From CAYSGL01 sp964520985 (GTDB lineage Bacteria; Pseudomonadota; Alphaproteobacteria; Micavibrionales; Micavibrionaceae): DNA of 64,000 nucleotides. Made by a program: the position numbers and the translations under genes. Location of the stretch: assembly GCA_964520985.1 (NCBI GenBank), contig CAZFPB010000002.1, positions 248,001 to 312,000 on the forward strand, read 5' to 3'. The notes beneath the pieces are model-generated. The model worked only from the letters and a program-made list of their open reading frames with translations, was not told the origin of the DNA and did not search any database. Below, piece after piece: positions 39,643 to 46,705 of the stretch (position 1 is the first letter of the stretch; each line of letters begins with the position of its first letter).

Positions 39643-39945
39643 ATGCATAAAACTAAGCCGAACTACATTTCGCGTTATGTTAGCCACATTGAGGATCAAG
39701 ATGGCAAAATAGCTGCTATTCAAGCTATACAAAAATGCATAGCAGACTTTAGGGATTTGACCACTTTTGCATGTGATATGTATGAGGAAAGTGTTCAAAT
39801 GCTGATCGAATTTAAAGGTGTGAATGCTCCGGTCATTGATGTCGATTACATCTTGGCTAACAACGTTCCGTATGCTATGAAATACAAATCACGACAGGAA
39901 TGTGATCTTTATATTCAGAATATGGTCAGACATGACAACAATTAA
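39643..39945 (+). CDS. hypothetical protein, 100 aa
   Basis: Not recognised. ATG 39643 (MHKTKPN) is preferred over an upstream in-frame start at 39619. Acidic and helical. The stop overlaps the next gene by 14 bases. Confidence 0.5.
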   Translation: MHKTKPNYISRYVSHIEDQDGKIAAIQAIQKCIADFRDLTTFACDMYEESVQMLIEFKGVNAPVIDVDYILANNVPYAMKYKSRQECDLYIQNMVRHDNN

Positions 39946-40129
39946 ATGTAAATCTGAAATAGTACCTCAACAATTAATTCATTGTGGCGTTGAACAATCT
40001 GTTGCTGAACAGATATTGTCTGGAATAACTGGAACGCTCGTGTATAAAAGTTTTCATGGTTCCATTATTGACTTCGGTACAGTTGGTATTTGGTACGTGT
40101 TTAACGAATTTGTAGATTGGAACGCGTAA
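39932..40129 (+). CDS. hypothetical protein, 65 aa
   Basis: Not recognised. ATG 39932 starts within the previous gene. Small alpha/beta product with two Cys. Its TAA overlaps the next ATG. Confidence 0.45.
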   Translation: MTTIKCKSEIVPQQLIHCGVEQSVAEQILSGITGTLVYKSFHGSIIDFGTVGIWYVFNEFVDWNA

Positions 40130-40641
40130 TGAGATTTGTTCAAAGAAGTCGGTTCAATCATTGGACTGGTGAAAAGATGCCTGTTTTGCTGCAAGATGTT
40201 ATCTGTTTTCCTGGCGATTTGGTATATTCTGTTTATGTGTATATCAAGAATCGCTTTGTAGATCGAACACACCTTTTAAGTACAAAGTTACCAGTAGGGA
40301 ATTATTACGACCCTGATGCTCGGTTGTTATATGGATGTTTTGAATTACTGGTTGATTTTGTTGAAGGTGAACTTGCTTCTCATACCTTTGAGAACGACAC
40401 ACTAGCTCGAGAATTATATCGGAACCAACCGTATAGTCTTGGGACTAGGGCGTTGGAGAATATGGTCAAGGAAGGCCATCCTGAACAAGCAGAATTGGCC
40501 CAAAAAACGTTGGATTTATACAACTGGTGGAAATTTGAACGACCTGCTCGCGATGGGTACGACTTAGACCAAAATTGGTACAAACAAGATACCGAAATGT
40601 TGGTGAAATTAGTCGAAATTCGGCGATTTTTGTGGTATTGA
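40129..40641 (+). CDS. hypothetical protein, 170 aa
   Basis: Not recognised. ATG 40129 overlaps the upstream stop. Helical, with Tyr/Trp-rich C-terminal third and basic N-terminus (RFVQRSRFNHW). The next promoter lies immediately beyond its stop. Confidence 0.55.
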   Translation: MRFVQRSRFNHWTGEKMPVLLQDVICFPGDLVYSVYVYIKNRFVDRTHLLSTKLPVGNYYDPDARLLYGCFELLVDFVEGELASHTFENDTLARELYRNQPYSLGTRALENMVKEGHPEQAELAQKTLDLYNWWKFERPARDGYDLDQNWYKQDTEMLVKLVEIRRFLWY

Positions 40642-40645
40642 CCTG

Positions 40646-40674
40646 TTGACCTTCGATGTATAGTGATGTACACT
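40646..40674 (+). promoter_or_regulatory. early promoter
   Basis: TTGACC, 17 bp, TACACT. Confidence 0.6.
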
Positions 40675-40694
40675 ATCTCCAACAAATGGGAGAT
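40675..40694 (+). promoter_or_regulatory. leader hairpin with SD in 3' arm
   Basis: ATCTCC (40675-40680) pairs with GGAGAT (40689-40694); GGAG is the SD for ATG 40702. Confidence 0.6.
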
Positions 40695-40701
40695 TTTCAT
40701 C

Positions 40702-41154
40702 ATGGGTTGGCTCGTACATCACATCAAACATAACAACGTTATTCACGTTGAAGGATCTGATGTCGCTTATGTCGCAAATGTAGGCGACATGAGAGTAACC
40801 AAATCTGGTTATCTGCAACCCAATATTAATTATCAATTGTTTCGCGTCATCATATGTTTTATACTGATGGCGCTCATATATGGATCACGGTGGATATTCT
40901 TGGAACATTCAGCCTCATTTCTCAAATATGGAGGCTGGTTTGATCTGGTCACGCTAATCAGTATGGGCATGTGTTTGTGGTTGACAGTGTTTTATAGCTT
41001 CCTGTTTAACTTCAATATGTTCGGCTTCGTGCCTGGATACGGATTTATTGTAATAATTCACGAACTACTGTTTCGAATTCACTATTGGGCGCTACTTGGA
41101 ATCTTTGTAGCTGCAAGTGTTAGCGTTATTAAAAATGACATGAGTAAGGGATAA
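40702..41154 (+). CDS. membrane protein, 150 aa
   Basis: A soluble N-terminus (about 40 residues) is followed by four hydrophobic segments (about residues 48-66, 72-84, 88-110, 112-140) typical of a polytopic inner-membrane protein. Function unknown. It lies 6 bases before RNA ligase 1. Confidence 0.6.
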   Translation: MGWLVHHIKHNNVIHVEGSDVAYVANVGDMRVTKSGYLQPNINYQLFRVIICFILMALIYGSRWIFLEHSASFLKYGGWFDLVTLISMGMCLWLTVFYSFLFNFNMFGFVPGYGFIVIIHELLFRIHYWALLGIFVAASVSVIKNDMSKG

Positions 41155-41160
41155 AACACC

Positions 41161-42297
41161 ATGAACCAATATCAAAACAACATCTATGACAACTTGATGA
41201 CGCTGTGTGCGGCTAACGAAGCGTTTTATTTCCATGATTTTGAGAAGCTTGGTCAACATTTCCGAATTTTCAACTATCGGTTAGCCTCGTATACTGATTT
41301 CCTGCTTCCGTCAGCACTGGAATGTCGTGGAATCATGTTCGAACTCGATGTAATGACCAAAGCGCCTGTTCGTTTGGCTGCACATCCAATGCCGAAATTC
41401 TTCAATCTGAATGAAAATCCGATGACGATGAATCTCGATCTATCAACGGTCGTTAAAGTTGAGGATAAGGCAGATGGCTCGCTGATGTCATCTTACACCA
41501 TTCGTGGTCAAGTTTACTTGAAAAGTAAAGGTTCTCTTGCCAGCGAGCAAGCTGTTGATGCTATGGCATATCTCAACAAGCCAGAGCAAGACGAGTTGAA
41601 AGCAGATCTTCAATATCTGTCTAACCTTAACTGGACTGTTAACCTTGAATGGTGTAGCGATCGAATGGATCACCGAATCGTTATTGGTCATCAACAGTCT
41701 CACTTGCTGTTGCTGAACGTCCGTCACAACGAAACTGGTGAAATGTTGGATATTCGCAGTCAGGAATTCCGGCATCAATATCCGATGCTGTCAGCAATTA
41801 CGGTTGGAATTGATAACGAATTGGACGATCCAGTTGCGTTTGTGAACAACATTCCAAATATGAAAGGAATTGAGGGTTACATTGTAACTCTTGCTGATGG
41901 GTTGGTTGTAAAAGTCAAAACCGAATGGTATTTGACTCAACATCGTGCAAAAGACAGCATCAACAGCGATCGTCGTCTGTTCGAAGCGGTTATTGAAGAG
42001 TCAGTTGATGATTTGCGATCGCTGTTCGCAGGCGATCCGCTGGTTATTTCACGTATTGATGCAATGCAAGAAAAGGTTGGTACGCTGTATAACCATGTTG
42101 TCGCGACCGTTGAAACGTTCTACGAACAAAACAAAGAACTGTCACGGAAGGACTACGCAATCAAAGGTCAGCAAGAACTTGGGATGTTTTTCAACCTTGC
42201 AATGATGAAGTTTATCGGTAAGGAAATCAATTTCAAGGAGTATATCAAAGGTAAGTGGAAAGAACTTGGGATAAAAGAAACGGTTAACAACGAGTAA
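41161..42297 (+). CDS. rnlA: T4 Rnl1-type RNA ligase
   Basis: Strong overall match to T4 RnlA: ECRGIMFE, KFFNLNE-NP (residues 79-87), adenylylation motif KADGSL with nucleophile Lys 103, LKSKGSL, NLEW near 160, IEGYIV and KVKTEWY. Length 378 compares with 374 in T4. It seals 5'-phosphate and 3'-OH RNA ends and in T4 repairs host tRNA cut by anticodon nuclease, usually together with Pnkp, which is not in this window. Confidence 0.92.
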   Translation: MNQYQNNIYDNLMTLCAANEAFYFHDFEKLGQHFRIFNYRLASYTDFLLPSALECRGIMFELDVMTKAPVRLAAHPMPKFFNLNENPMTMNLDLSTVVKVEDKADGSLMSSYTIRGQVYLKSKGSLASEQAVDAMAYLNKPEQDELKADLQYLSNLNWTVNLEWCSDRMDHRIVIGHQQSHLLLLNVRHNETGEMLDIRSQEFRHQYPMLSAITVGIDNELDDPVAFVNNIPNMKGIEGYIVTLADGLVVKVKTEWYLTQHRAKDSINSDRRLFEAVIEESVDDLRSLFAGDPLVISRIDAMQEKVGTLYNHVVATVETFYEQNKELSRKDYAIKGQQELGMFFNLAMMKFIGKEINFKEYIKGKWKELGIKETVNNE

Positions 42298-42306
42298 ATG
42301 TTTTGT

Positions 42307-42345
42307 GGCGATAAATATCTTATATTTAATGAGGTATTTATCGCC
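42307..42345. promoter_or_regulatory. palindrome with late promoters on both strands
   Basis: GGCGATAAATA (42307-42317) and TATTTATCGCC (42335-42345) are perfect inverted repeats; each arm contains GATAAATA reading outward on its own strand. GAGG (42331-42334) in the loop is the SD for ATG 42346. Confidence 0.6.
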
Positions 42346-42549
42346 ATGAAATTAGTTCATTTGCTTGAAGGGTATCGTACAAAAACACGTGAACAGCTTG
42401 AAAAACGATTGAAGTCGTTACAAGCGCGACGTGATCACGTAGCAAAATCTGGTTCAAAGAAAGATTTGAAACACATCGATGATCAAATCGAACAAGTCAA
42501 ATTAGATTTGGACGACTATGATCTTGAGGATAAAATGGAAGGGAAGTGA
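42346..42549 (+). CDS. small late protein with MKLVHLLE N-terminus, 67 aa
   Basis: N-terminus MKLVHLLEG, then an almost wholly helical, highly charged coiled-coil-like body (LKSLQARRDHVAKSG ... VKLDLDDYDL). The short hydrophobic start ending in Glu resembles a head-targeting peptide of T4 internal proteins. Late promoter upstream. Function unknown. Confidence 0.55.
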   Translation: MKLVHLLEGYRTKTREQLEKRLKSLQARRDHVAKSGSKKDLKHIDDQIEQVKLDLDDYDLEDKMEGK

Positions 42550-42782
42550 TGTCCACGTCGATTGATCGGATATGTGAGCTATACGCATCTTTTGCCATTG
42601 CTGAATTAAAAGCAATGCGAAATAATTGCAGTGAACAACGCATTCGATCAATCATCCTCGAAGCGATTAAGGGTGGGGCTGAAAAGTCTATTATTCAGTC
42701 TCGTCTTGATCAACAACGTTTTGTTATGACTCGTCAATATCAACACGAACAACGTCAACACATCATTGATGTCCATTGTTGA
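42549..42782 (+). CDS. hypothetical helical protein, 77 aa
   Basis: ATG overlaps the previous stop; SD GGGAAG. Helical, charged, with an Arg/Gln/His-rich C-terminal half. Its stop overlaps the next promoter. Not recognised. Confidence 0.45.
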   Translation: MSTSIDRICELYASFAIAELKAMRNNCSEQRIRSIILEAIKGGAEKSIIQSRLDQQRFVMTRQYQHEQRQHIIDVHC

Positions 42783-42805
42783 CAGTTAACAACATATTGT
42801 ATAAT
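42779..42805 (+). promoter_or_regulatory. early promoter
   Basis: TTGACA, 15 bp, TATAAT. Confidence 0.6.
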
Positions 42806-42834
42806 ATCTCCTAATAAATCAATGGAGATATTAT
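42801..42834 (+). promoter_or_regulatory. 11-bp leader hairpin abutting the start codon
   Basis: ATAATATCTCC (42801-42811) pairs perfectly with GGAGATATTAT (42824-42834). The SD GGAG is paired; ATG is the next base. Confidence 0.7.
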
Positions 42835-43302
42835 ATGCGTGCTTATTTCTTGGCACATGCCTACCTTTCACCTATTCAGCATGGTATTCAAGCTCAGCAT
42901 TGCACCGCTGATATGTTTGTTTACTATAATTCCCGCAGAGAACATGCATCTAATTACCAAATCGAAGGCGAAAAGACTCTTCGTGAATGGGCTGAAAATC
43001 ATAAAACTACTATCGTTCTGAATGGCGGTAATAGTGCAATGTTGCTGGAAGCACTTCACACGTTTTCGGAAATGCGAAACCTTAGTGATATTGATTACAT
43101 TCCGTATCTTGCATTCCATGAAGATGACGATTCAATGCGAGGGATGATGACCTGCGTCGGAATCGTTGCAGATGATCATATGTGTGAGCTGATCCAAATG
43201 TATCGCGATCATCGTCCTAGCGATCCAGCAATCTTGTGTGAACCGACTATGGTTTGGTATCATAAAGCTGCACAATTACTTGCATCCCTTAGATTAGCAT
43301 AA
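42835..43302 (+). CDS. possible Pth2-like (peptidyl-tRNA hydrolase 2 fold) protein
   Basis: YLSPIQHGIQAQHCTADM recalls the QxxHA helix of Pth2 proteins; REWAENHKTTIVLNGGNSAML and PYLAFHEDD ... TCVGIVAD fit the following strand-helix order. The usual catalytic residues cannot be confirmed. Some phages carry short Pth2-like proteins. Translation appears governed by the hairpin before it. Confidence 0.4.
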   Translation: MRAYFLAHAYLSPIQHGIQAQHCTADMFVYYNSRREHASNYQIEGEKTLREWAENHKTTIVLNGGNSAMLLEALHTFSEMRNLSDIDYIPYLAFHEDDDSMRGMMTCVGIVADDHMCELIQMYRDHRPSDPAILCEPTMVWYHKAAQLLASLRLA

Positions 43303-43320
43303 ACAAGGAATATTATAATA

Positions 43321-43722
43321 ATGAATTATCGGCCACAAAAAACAATTTACGTAACAACGCAGCGCGAAGGAATTCATTTATATCCAGCAGCAGCAACAGA
43401 TCCAGCATTATCTGACGTTAGCTTTCTTGGATTTCCACATCGACACATTTTCCACATTAAAGTGTGGATTGAAGTGTTTCATGACGATCGGGATGTTGAA
43501 TTTATTTTAGTTAAACGAGCGTTAGAAAAACATCTCGACGACAATTTCAAGCTCGATCATAAATCGTGTGAAATGATTTGTGATGGAATAGCAAAATACA
43601 TCAATGAAACGTACCCAGCTCGATGGTGTGCTGTTGATGTATCTGAAGACAACGAAAATGGAAGTTATGCCGAATATCCTAGTCGTGTGAACACAGGAAA
43701 GTTGGAGATAAGTTATGACTGA
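43321..43722 (+). CDS. hypothetical protein, possibly QueD-like T-fold, 133 aa
   Basis: PHRHIFHIKVWIEV, DDRDVEFILVKRALEKHL and LDHKSCEMICDGIAKYI followed by a V-D-V-SED strand have the order of a 6-carboxy-tetrahydropterin synthase (T-fold) protein, but the zinc-binding HGHxY is missing. Linkage to FolE2 about 2 kb downstream is suggestive only. It overlaps the macro-domain gene by 8 bases. Confidence 0.4.
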   Translation: MNYRPQKTIYVTTQREGIHLYPAAATDPALSDVSFLGFPHRHIFHIKVWIEVFHDDRDVEFILVKRALEKHLDDNFKLDHKSCEMICDGIAKYINETYPARWCAVDVSEDNENGSYAEYPSRVNTGKLEISYD

Positions 43723-44194
43723 CGGAAAAGTAAACTATATTGAAGGCAATTTATGCGATTTCAAAATCGGCGTGGTCGTCCATGGTGTTAACTGTCAAGG
43801 GCGCATGGGTTCAGGCGTGGCGCTGGCAATTCGCAACGAATATCCTGAAGCGTATAATCGGTATATGATGCTGTGCAAAAACACTACTGATAAAGCAAAA
43901 TTGCTGAATACGTCTCAATTCGTTACCATCAATGAACAACTAGTTGTTGGTAATTTGTTTACACAAGTGAACTATGGGTATGATGGCAAGAAATATGCTG
44001 ACTTACAAGCCATTAAACGCACGCTTGAAGATTCTGTTAAAATGGCGAGAGCTTACAATCTTCCTCTATACACTCCGCTGATTGGGAGCAAGCGTGGCGG
44101 GTTGGATTGGAATAGAGATGTTAAACCCGTTGTCGAACATCTTGCTGTTAAGTATAGTGATGTTCAAATTAACGTGGTAACGTTTACAGAATAA
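43715..44194 (+). CDS. macro-domain protein
   Basis: Begins with YIEGNLCDF, then VVVHGVNCQGRMGSGVALAIR, the ADP-ribose-binding signature (N of VNCQG, the G-x-GVA loop); a later PLIGSKRGGLDW gives the second phosphate-binding loop. Macro domains bind or hydrolyse ADP-ribose derivatives; Appr-1''-p phosphatase activity is known for phage and yeast relatives. Next to RNA ligase 1, processing of 1'',2''-phosphate from RNA repair or removal of ADP-ribose marks are possible roles. Confidence 0.85.
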   Translation: MTDGKVNYIEGNLCDFKIGVVVHGVNCQGRMGSGVALAIRNEYPEAYNRYMMLCKNTTDKAKLLNTSQFVTINEQLVVGNLFTQVNYGYDGKKYADLQAIKRTLEDSVKMARAYNLPLYTPLIGSKRGGLDWNRDVKPVVEHLAVKYSDVQINVVTFTE

Positions 44195-44203
44195 GGATTT
44201 AGA

Positions 44204-44812
44204 ATGAACACAATTAAAGTTAACCTGCGCAAAGCATCCGCTATCGTTTCCAAGATTGATACAGCAATTGCTGCACTAGCACGGCGGCTAGACGTCAGTG
44301 TAAACATTAACGTATGGGACACTGAAAGCGCAAAAGACTTTGGTGAGGTTGTCGATCAGTCTCGCACCAATCTTCAAGAAACAATTCGTCGTCTGATTGC
44401 GCTTGAAGAAGCGAAAAGCACCATTCGAGCGTTGGTTAATGACAAGAATCAAGCAAAGATCACTAAGCTGATCGAACAACGTGTTGCCATCAAAAACAAA
44501 CTGAAGTTGTTTGGTGCACTGGCGTCTCAGATTGAAGCGACTTCGCGAAACGGCGATATGTTTGATACAGTCATGGGTGCTTATAAGAAAGCAGTTGCAC
44601 AACGAGAAAATGGCGATAATCGTACTTCTTGGATGAGCAATTCTACCGTTGGTGTTACGCTCGCCGACAAGGAAATGACCGATTACGTTCAAAATGAGAT
44701 TCGTTCTCTGCAGAACGTTCTGGCATCCATTGAAGAAAAACTGATTGCTGAAAACATTTCTACGGAAGTTGAAATTCCGTCTGATGTAATCACTGCTGAA
44801 AAACTGATTTAA
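44204..44812 (+). CDS. hypothetical helical/coiled-coil protein, 202 aa
   Basis: Not recognised. Mostly helical with heptad-like Leu/Ile spacing (residues 70-110 and 155-190) and a Ser/Thr-rich middle. Soluble. AAGGA SD. The large structured RNA follows its stop. Confidence 0.55.
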   Translation: MNTIKVNLRKASAIVSKIDTAIAALARRLDVSVNINVWDTESAKDFGEVVDQSRTNLQETIRRLIALEEAKSTIRALVNDKNQAKITKLIEQRVAIKNKLKLFGALASQIEATSRNGDMFDTVMGAYKKAVAQRENGDNRTSWMSNSTVGVTLADKEMTDYVQNEIRSLQNVLASIEEKLIAENISTEVEIPSDVITAEKLI

Positions 44813-44817
44813 GTTTT

Positions 44818-45036
44818 AAAGGTGAAGTTAGGAAGATAAGTCGTTACAGGATTTTTTCCTGTAACAGGTGCTCGCAGCACAAAAACTTACTGGTATTGCA
44901 CATTGTTCGCCGAGACCACTAATAGTAACTAAAAACCCTTTGTTTTTTGTTAGTTGTTTCTTGTCCTCGGCCTGTGCGTAATCTTGTTAATTGTTATTTG
45001 TTATGTGGCTTATTAACTTAACTCACCTTTTCTTTT
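44818..45036 (+). ncRNA. large structured RNA, about 215 nt, unclassified
   Basis: Closing stem: AAAGGTGA-A-GTTA (44818-44830) with TAACTCACCTTT (45019-45030), one bulge; ATAAGTC with GGCTTAT (44836-44842, 45007-45013). Inside: GTTACAGG/CCTGTAAC hairpin (44843-44865), GTGCT/AGCAC hairpin (44868-44880) and a long arm with GCACA/TGTGC (44898, 44973), GCCGAG/CTCGGC (44909, 44966) and AACTAA/TTAGTT (44927, 44950). A TTTTCTTTTTT tract follows. No long frame covers it. It fits no class I can name; it may be a stand-alone RNA or the leader of the gene at 45071. Confidence 0.65.
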
Positions 45037-45070
45037 TTACTATATAATAATTATAAATCTGGAGACATCT

Positions 45071-45658
45071 ATGCTTTGTGCAATTGCAGGTTCACAAGGC
45101 TCTGGTAAATCTTCCCTCATTGAACAACTCAAACTACTCGGTTATCAATCAATTGAACGAAAAACATCACGTTCAATCTTAACTGATTGGGGAGTTACGT
45201 TAAGTGAAGTTAATAATAACAGAGACCTTACAATCAAATTTCAAGATGAAATTCTCAAACGAAAACTAGATGATGAAAATGCTGCATTGTCTGGTTTAAC
45301 TCCGATCATTACTGAACGTACGTATATTGATTTGTTAACGTATGCTGTTGTTGCTATCGGCAAAGATAACGAATATGACGAATGGCTTGATTCATATGCA
45401 GAACGTTGCTTTGAAGCTATGAAAACATATACGTCTATTTTCTACTTAGAATCTGGGTTATTTCCAGTGGTTGGCGATGGTGTTCGTGGTGTTAATTCAT
45501 ATTATAGTGAGTTGGTTGATGTTACAATGAAACATTATTATACCAAATATGCAGCACCGCATATTCCTACACATTTTGTTCACATCGCTGATTTACAAAG
45601 TAGAACTCAATACGTTTCGTCGACCATTCAAGAACACGTCAACATTTTATCTAATTAA
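45071..45658 (+). CDS. P-loop nucleoside/nucleotide kinase-like protein
   Basis: Walker A GSQGSGKSS at residues 7-15, an early R-x-x-S-R-x-I segment and an ITERTYIDLLTY strand resemble AAA_28/NadR-type or thymidylate-kinase-like phage P-loop proteins. The substrate is unclear. It stands before FolE2 and GMP reductase, so a nucleotide-metabolism role is likely. SD GGAG; promoter not obvious apart from the region after the structured RNA. Confidence 0.6.
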   Translation: MLCAIAGSQGSGKSSLIEQLKLLGYQSIERKTSRSILTDWGVTLSEVNNNRDLTIKFQDEILKRKLDDENAALSGLTPIITERTYIDLLTYAVVAIGKDNEYDEWLDSYAERCFEAMKTYTSIFYLESGLFPVVGDGVRGVNSYYSELVDVTMKHYYTKYAAPHIPTHFVHIADLQSRTQYVSSTIQEHVNILSN

Positions 45659-45678
45659 TGTTGCATATAACATAACAC

Positions 45679-45698
45679 GTGTGGATACTTATCCACAC
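45679..45698 (+). other. 9-bp hairpin between genes
   Basis: GTGTGGATA (45679-45687) with TATCCACAC (45690-45698), nearly perfect palindrome. Terminator or operator of the FolE2 gene. Confidence 0.5.
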
Positions 45699-45724
45699 TA
45701 ATTATAACAATAAGGATTTACCAT

Positions 45725-46660
45725 ATGTCAGAAAATAATGTACAACATCAAAAATCCCAACTGAAAGAATTCGACTGGGATCTCAAGATTACTAAGCACG
45801 ACATTCCCGATCCGCAAAATCTTCACTTCAACGAACATGCAAAAGTGCTGCTGCCAAAAGTTGGGATTACCAATCTGCACATTCCTATTAACATCAAGCG
45901 TCGTAGCGGCGATGTAATTACTCTGAAAGGTAATATCAGCGCTTATGTATCACATGATAGTGTTGATGCACGTGGAATTAACATGTCCCGTTTGGCTCGT
46001 GGATTCTATGAACATGTTGATGGTAAAGGTGCTGTAGAACTGCTGGATTTGCTGGACGTTGTTGAATATTATCGTCGAGAGCTCCCTGCAAAAGATGGAT
46101 ACCTCAAAGTTCGGTTTGATTATCCATACAAGCAAAAACACTGGCGTGAAGAGCACAGTGGTTGGTTGTATTACCCAACTGAATTTGAAATTATCAATAA
46201 AGGTGGGGAAGTTAAAACGTTCCTGACTACTGTTTATACCTACAATTCAGCGTGCCCTTGTTCGTATGAACTTGCTCAATATAGCCGCAATCAATTGGAT
46301 ACACCAGCTATTTCTCATTCGCAACGTAGCGAAGCGACGATCAAAGTTCAGTTTGATCTAACTGCTGATAATTTGTTATGGATTGAAGATATCATTGATC
46401 TATGTCGTGAGATTCAACCATCAGAGGTTCTCTCTGGTATTGTTACTCGCGTCGGTGAATTTAGCATGGCACAAATGGTTGCTTCCAATGATTCGATCGG
46501 ATTTATTGAAGATCTGTTGCGTAAATTCTGGCACGGATTTAATGCGGAACCACGCGTATTAGATTTCTCGATTGGATTGGAACACTTTGAAGCGCTCAAC
46601 GCTAATTTTGCAGCAGGATTTATTAATAAATCTTTACAACATGGTGTTGGTTTGAGTTGA
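45725..46660 (+). CDS. folE2: GTP cyclohydrolase I type B (FolE2)
   Basis: KVGITNLHIPI, KGNISAYVS, GINMSRLARGFYEHV and GWLYYPTEFEI, then SACPCSYELAQYSRN ... HSQRSEATI match FolE2/COG1469 (catalytic Cys in PCS). The enzyme turns GTP into dihydroneopterin triphosphate, the entry to folate and to queuosine/7-deazaguanine synthesis. Other T4-type phages use FolE and Que enzymes for deazaguanine DNA modification; no other clear step is in this window. 311 aa, slightly longer than usual FolE2. Confidence 0.8.
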   Translation: MSENNVQHQKSQLKEFDWDLKITKHDIPDPQNLHFNEHAKVLLPKVGITNLHIPINIKRRSGDVITLKGNISAYVSHDSVDARGINMSRLARGFYEHVDGKGAVELLDLLDVVEYYRRELPAKDGYLKVRFDYPYKQKHWREEHSGWLYYPTEFEIINKGGEVKTFLTTVYTYNSACPCSYELAQYSRNQLDTPAISHSQRSEATIKVQFDLTADNLLWIEDIIDLCREIQPSEVLSGIVTRVGEFSMAQMVASNDSIGFIEDLLRKFWHGFNAEPRVLDFSIGLEHFEALNANFAAGFINKSLQHGVGLS

Positions 46661-46665
46661 GTGAG

Positions 46666-46690
46666 AGGGGTGGTTAAACCACCCCTTTTA
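46666..46690 (+). terminator. rho-independent terminator
   Basis: AGGGGTGG, TTAAA loop, CCACCCCT followed by TTT. Confidence 0.8.
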
Positions 46691-46705
46691 GTTTGGAGAT
46701 AGTTA

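Noticed and set aside
44818..45036. tmRNA, group I intron or retron RNA
   Set aside because: No tRNA-like ends, no split tRNA/gene flanks with intron core pairings, and no reverse transcriptase nearby.
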